Assembly (NCBI GenBank): GCA_944322665.1
Contig: CALUPM010000011.1
Coordinates: 1-39,135 of the forward strand
Length of the DNA stretch: 39,135 nt
Origin: Candidatus Gastranaerophilales bacterium
GTDB lineage: Bacteria; Cyanobacteriota; Vampirovibrionia; Gastranaerophilales; Gastranaerophilaceae
Direction of reading: 5' to 3'
The translations under genes and the position numbers were made by a program. Below the pieces are notes generated by a model. It made no database searches and had not been told where the DNA came from. It saw only the letters and a list, made by a program, of their open reading frames with translations. Positions 33,601 to 39,135 of this stretch are shown here, in pieces; the stretch's first letter is position 1, and each line of letters starts with the position of its first letter.

Positions 33601-34512
33601 GCACTTCTGGCAGATACCGTATTCCAGTCCGCAGGTAAGCCCCGAGCGAACTTTTAAGTGCTGAAGGTTCAGGTGTGTAACTTTTCTGATATCGTCGCGG
33701 TTCATTGTTGTTCCTGCTTTGACAAGAACTGTACCATCTGTATCAACGATATCTTCTGCAATTGTTCTGCCTAAAAGTCTGTCAATCAACGGGACTATTA
33801 CCGCATCGCCGTTTGTAATCGGTTTCATATTGATTGATTTTGTAGTGTGGCAGTCATCTGCACGAATAATTACGTCCTGAGCAACGTCAACAAGACGTCT
33901 GGTCAAATAACCTGAGTCGGCCGTTTTCAGCGCTGTGTCTACAAGACCTTTACGTGCACCGTATGATGAAATAATATATTCTGTAACGGATAAGCCTTCT
34001 TTGAAGTTTGATTTAATCGGAAGGTCGATGATCTGTCCCTGTGCGTCAGCCATCAAACCTCTCATTCCGACAAGCTGTGATACCTGTGAAAGGTTACCTC
34101 TCGCTCCGGAGAATGCCATCATATATACAGGATTTAATTTATCAAAGTTCTCTACTACCTGTGCCGTCAATTTTTCCGTTGTTTCTGACCAGGTGTCGAT
34201 AACTTTTGTATATCTTTCAACCTCTGTAATTTCACCTTTTAAATATCTGTTGGTTGATTTTTCGATTTCTTTTTCTGCTTCCTGAAGCAGTTCTTTCTTT
34301 ACCGACGGAACCTGCAGGTCTGCAATTGAAATCGTTGTGCCGGATTTTGTTGCATACTTATAGCCAAGGTTTTTCAGGCTGTTTGCAAGTTCTGCGGTTT
34401 TTGCGCCGCCAAACTCAAGATATATCTGTGACAGAAGGTTGTTTAACCCTTTTTTGTCCATCTGTTTGTTAATATATTCAGGAGTTTTCTTTGAATTTGT
34501 GTATGTTTCCAT
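30646..34512 (-). CDS. rpoC2: RNA polymerase beta-prime subunit, C-terminal part (RpoC2, cyanobacterial split form)
   Basis: 1288 residues, carrying the C-terminal two thirds of beta-prime. The zinc site is C221, C294, C301, C304 ([13 protein letters not shown]). The bridge-helix region reads [26 protein letters not shown] (about 134-159) and the trigger-loop N-half [28 protein letters not shown] (318-345). The expected continuation, [17 protein letters not shown], comes only at about residue 1007, so about 660 residues are inserted (SI3), rich in repeated beta-barrel-like GxVVxxG units with an acidic stretch at 738-758. The C-terminal jaw/clamp part ([25 protein letters not shown]) is intact and ends in an acidic tail. 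The ribosome site is AAAAGGA. Operon order is rpoB-rpoC1-rpoC2, with 46 bp after rpoC1. Confidence 0.96.
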   Translation of the reverse strand: [1288 protein letters not shown]

Positions 34513-34558
34513 TCTATATTTCCTTTTCTTAATATAGTTTACATTTTATTTGTTCGGA

Positions 34559-36268
<1,710 letters not shown>

Positions 36269-36293
36269 TGTTTTTAATTTCTCCTTTTTTATT

Positions 36294-36353
36294 GAGTGAA
36301 GGGTGAAGTGTGAAGAGTGAAGGGGAATATTTCCCTTCACATTCACTGTTCAC
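36294..36353. repeat. Repeat-derived hairpin between rpoB and rpoC1
   Basis: GTGAAGG-type heptamers (36294-36325), as in the two repeat islands, followed by an inverted copy (36333-36353). The imperfect stem (36303-36325 with 36333-36353, blocks of 8, 5 and 5 bp) has a 7-nt loop. It starts five bases after the rpoB stop and leaves the rpoC1 ribosome site (36281-36284) free. Confidence 0.7.
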
Positions 36354-36357
36354 TTTA

Positions 36358-39135
36358 TTATAAATCTCCGAATGTTGTCGGTGTTTCAAAGAAGTTGATA
36401 TTCAGCAATTCTGAATCTATATCAGACAGAGTTCTTTTCGGAGCGGATTTTCTCAAATCGTCCATATCTGTCATCAGGTCAACTTCTGCGCCGTCTTTCT
36501 TCGCAACCGTAATATCAAGACCGATTGACTGTAATTCGCGAACCAGTACTTTGAATGATTCAGGAATTCCCGGTCTCGGGATATTGTCGCCTTTTACGAT
36601 TGCTTCGTAAGCGCGGTTTCTGCCGTTTACATCATCGGATTTAATTGTCAGCATTTCCTGTAATGTGTAAGCTGCACCGTATGCTTCCAATGCCCAAACT
36701 TCCATTTCACCGAATCTTTGTCCGCCGAACTGGGCTTTACCGCCGAGCGGCTGCTGGGTTACGAGTGAATATGGCCCTGTAGAACGAGCGTGGATTTTGT
36801 CATCTACAAGGTGGACAAGTTTAAGGATGTATGAAAGTCCGACTGCTACAGGTTCGTCAAAAGGTTCGCCTGTACGTCCGTCAATCAATCTGACTTTACC
36901 GTCTTCAGTTACCCAATCGCAGCCGGATTCTTTGATACCTTTCAAAAGTTCCTGTTTTGTTGCGATTTCGGATTTGTTGTCGCCGTACATTTCATCAAAC
37001 GAAGGTGCTTCGTAGTAGTTGCCGGTCAAATATGCTGCAAGACCTAACAACAATTCATAAGTTTGTCCAACGTTCATACGGGAAGGTACACCGAGCGGGT
37101 TAAGTACGATATCAACCGGTGTTCCGTCAGGCATAAACGGCATATCTTCTTTCGGTAATATTCTTGATACAATACCTTTGTTTCCGTGACGTCCTGAAAG
37201 TTTGTCACCGACTGAAACTTTACGTTTTTGCGCGATGTAAACTCTGATTACAGTATTTGCACCCGGCGGAAGTTCGTCGCCTTTTTCTCTGTCAAATACC
37301 TTAACGTCGAGTACGCGTCCGCCTTCCCCGTGAGGAACACGAAGAGAGTTGTCTTTTACATCTCTTGCTTTTTCCGCAAATATTGCGCGGAGGAGTTTTT
37401 CTTCCGGCGGGTGCTCTGATTCGCCTTTCGGAGTAACTTTACCTACCAGAATGTCGTCTGCGTAAACTCTTGCACCGATACGGACAATGCCGCGTTCATC
37501 GAGGTGTCTGAGTGCTTCTTCCGATACGTTCGGAATTTCGCGGGTGATTTCTTCCGGCCCGAGTTTTGTCTGGCGTGCGTCTATTTCCAGTTTTTCAATG
37601 TGGACTGATGTGAATATGTCATCGTGTACGCATCTTTCAGATAACAAAATCGCGTCTTCGTAGTTGTAACCTTCCCACGGCATATAAGCAACGATTACGT
37701 TTTTACCGAGAGAAAGTTCTCCGCAGTTTGTTGAAGCACCGTCTGCGATTACATCACCGGCTTTAACCTTGTCGCCTTCATGGACAATCGGTTTCTGGTT
37801 AATGCAGGTATCCTGGTTGCTTCTGAGGTATTTCATCAACTGATACACGTGCGGTTTGTTGCTTTTATCGCGTATAATAATTTCTTCTCCGACTACTCTT
37901 TCAACCGTTCCGTCGACGTCTGAAACTACAACCATACCGGAGTCTTTTGCGGCACGGGCTTCAAGGCCTGTTCCGACAACCGGTCTTTGCGTAATCAAAA
38001 GAGGAACTGCCTGACGCTGCATGTTTGAACCCATCAATGCACGGTTTGCGTCGTCGTGTTCAATGAACGGAATAAGTGATGTCGCAACGGATATCACCTG
38101 AATCGGAGATACACCGACATAGTCGACTTTCTTTGATTCGCCCATTGTAAATTCTGAACGGTAACGAACAGGAACGTATTCTGCCTTAATGCTTCTGTCA
38201 GGGTTCAACTGGATGTCAGCAGGAGCTACACGGAAGTTTTCGTCTTCGTCTGCTGTCAGGTAGTGGACTTCGTCTGTTACAACGCCGTCTTTAACCACAA
38301 AGAACGGAGTTTCTACAAAGCCGTAGTCGTTTACTTTCGCGTGAGTTGCAAGTGATCCTATCAAACCTGCGTTCGGGCCTTCAGGTGTTTCAATCGGGCA
38401 GATACGTCCGTAGTGTGACGGGTGGATGTCACGAACCGCAAAACCTGCGCGTTCTCTCATCAAACCGCCCGGCCCAAGAGCTGAAATACGTCTTTTGTGA
38501 GTAAGTTCGGCAAGCGGGTTTGTCTGATCCATAAACTGTGATAACTGTGAACTTCCGAAGAATTCTTTTAATGAGGCAACCAGCGGTTTGGTATTCAATA
38601 AGTTCAGCGGAGTCAAAGTTTCTGAATCCTGAAGGGTCATTCTTTCTTTAACTATTCTTTCAATTCTTGAAAGACCTACTCTGAACTGGTTTTGAAGAAG
38701 TTCGCCTACCGAGCGGATTCTTCGGTTGCCGAGGTGGTCGATATCATCAACCGTTCCTTCATCGTATGTTAAGTTAATCAAATATTCAATTGATGCTACG
38801 ATATCCTGAACGGTCAACGTTCTCTGGTTTTTCGGAATGTTCAGATTTAATTTTTTGTTTAATTTATAACGACCGACACGTCCGATGTCGTATTTCTTTT
38901 CATCAAAGAAACGTGCTTCAAGAATCTGGCGGCCGCCCTGAGGAGATGCAGGATCTCCCGGTCTGAGTTTTTTATAAACTTCAATCAAAGCGTCGTCGGT
39001 TGTTTCGGCGGTGTCTTTGTCTAATGTTTTCTTTAAAAATTCAAAGTGGGTGAACAATGATTCCATTTCGGAAACAGTGATACCCATTGCTTTCAATAAA
39101 GTTGTAGCTAGGATTTTTCTGTTCTTGTCGATTTT
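36358..39135 (-). CDS. rpoB: RNA polymerase beta subunit (5' end outside window)
   Basis: 925 codons are visible; the reading frame is open through the right edge, where [18 protein letters not shown] matches the internal beta motif DRKRKxPVTxLLRALG, so the TTG at 39096 is not the start. Conserved regions: rifampicin pocket [31 protein letters not shown] (38556-38460), with Asp, His and Ser at the positions of E. coli D516, H526 and S531, predicting sensitivity; [52 protein letters not shown]; and the C-terminal [25 protein letters not shown]. The stop lies 89 bp before the rpoC1 ATG. About 150-200 N-terminal residues lie outside. Confidence 0.96.
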   Translation of the reverse strand, partial: KIDKNRKILATTLLKAMGITVSEMESLFTHFEFLKKTLDKDTAETTDDALIEVYKKLRPGDPASPQGGRQILEARFFDEKKYDIGRVGRYKLNKKLNLNIPKNQRTLTVQDIVASIEYLINLTYDEGTVDDIDHLGNRRIRSVGELLQNQFRVGLSRIERIVKERMTLQDSETLTPLNLLNTKPLVASLKEFFGSSQLSQFMDQTNPLAELTHKRRISALGPGGLMRERAGFAVRDIHPSHYGRICPIETPEGPNAGLIGSLATHAKVNDYGFVETPFFVVKDGVVTDEVHYLTADEDENFRVAPADIQLNPDRSIKAEYVPVRYRSEFTMGESKKVDYVGVSPIQVISVATSLIPFIEHDDANRALMGSNMQRQAVPLLITQRPVVGTGLEARAAKDSGMVVVSDVDGTVERVVGEEIIIRDKSNKPHVYQLMKYLRSNQDTCINQKPIVHEGDKVKAGDVIADGASTNCGELSLGKNVIVAYMPWEGYNYEDAILLSERCVHDDIFTSVHIEKLEIDARQTKLGPEEITREIPNVSEEALRHLDERGIVRIGARVYADDILVGKVTPKGESEHPPEEKLLRAIFAEKARDVKDNSLRVPHGEGGRVLDVKVFDREKGDELPPGANTVIRVYIAQKRKVSVGDKLSGRHGNKGIVSRILPKEDMPFMPDGTPVDIVLNPLGVPSRMNVGQTYELLLGLAAYLTGNYYEAPSFDEMYGDNKSEIATKQELLKGIKESGCDWVTEDGKVRLIDGRTGEPFDEPVAVGLSYILKLVHLVDDKIHARSTGPYSLVTQQPLGGKAQFGGQRFGEMEVWALEAYGAAYTLQEMLTIKSDDVNGRNRAYEAIVKGDNIPRPGIPESFKVLVRELQSIGLDITVAKKDGAEVDLMTDMDDLRKSAPKRTLSDIDSELLNINFFETPTTFGDL

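Noticed and set aside
36269..36346. 26-codon N-terminal extension of rpoC1
   Set aside because: It reads the heptamer repeat and lies before the ribosome site; the conserved N-terminus begins at the ATG at 36268.

Overview
The window is about 39 kb of bacterial chromosome with low to moderate GC. The best lineage clue is the RNA polymerase locus: rpoC is split into rpoC1 (gamma) and rpoC2 (beta-prime), and RpoC2 carries an insertion of about 660 residues inside the trigger loop. Both traits are hallmarks of Cyanobacteria. The gene content is generic heterotrophic housekeeping with no photosynthesis gene in view, so I infer a non-photosynthetic cyanobacterial relative (Melainabacteria/Vampirovibrionia, perhaps the gut Gastranaerophilales). 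The split rpoC is seen in the sequence; the exact lineage is inference.

Layout. Positions 1-1079 are a non-coding island packed with short-period tandem repeats, composite repeats and hairpins. Positions 1080-5665 (+) hold a four-gene tripartite efflux operon: TolC-like outer-membrane protein, MacA-like adaptor, MacB-type ATPase and FtsX/MacB-type permease. Positions 5666-6274 are a second island built from the same repeat modules in the same orientation, so the efflux operon is bracketed by direct repeats. Positions 6275-12040 (-) carry a SWIM/SNF2 helicase, a DUF212/YuiD-like membrane protein, a short-chain polyprenyl diphosphate synthase and rsgA. Positions 12204-14762 (+) carry efp, accB and accC (protein synthesis and fatty-acid initiation), ending in a strong bidirectional terminator. 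Positions 15115-20763 (-) carry tgt, ndk, a MATE transporter and mutS. A divergent unknown membrane-anchored protein follows (20803-21402, +).

From 21634 to the end every gene is on the minus strand. Read in transcription order from the right edge: rpoB (5' end outside the window), rpoC1, rpoC2, terminator; three tandem DUF3137-like membrane proteins with their own promoter; a 54-residue small protein; a 147-residue unknown membrane protein; a membrane-tethered thioredoxin-like protein and CcdA-like thiol transporter; ribH; murQ; gpsA; and a PSP1-domain (RicT/YaaT-like) protein.

The most unusual content is the intergenic DNA. Several dispersed repeat families share one design, conserved flanks or loop with a hairpin stem that changes between copies; in two families the changes are base-pair compensating. 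A 132-bp element with nested inverted repeats lies at 21424-21555, and a repeat-derived hairpin sits between rpoB and rpoC1. Several genes (rsgA, mutS, MATE) have a consensus -10 box so close to the start codon that their mRNAs should be leaderless or nearly so. I see no CRISPR array, tRNA, rRNA, transposase or phage gene.
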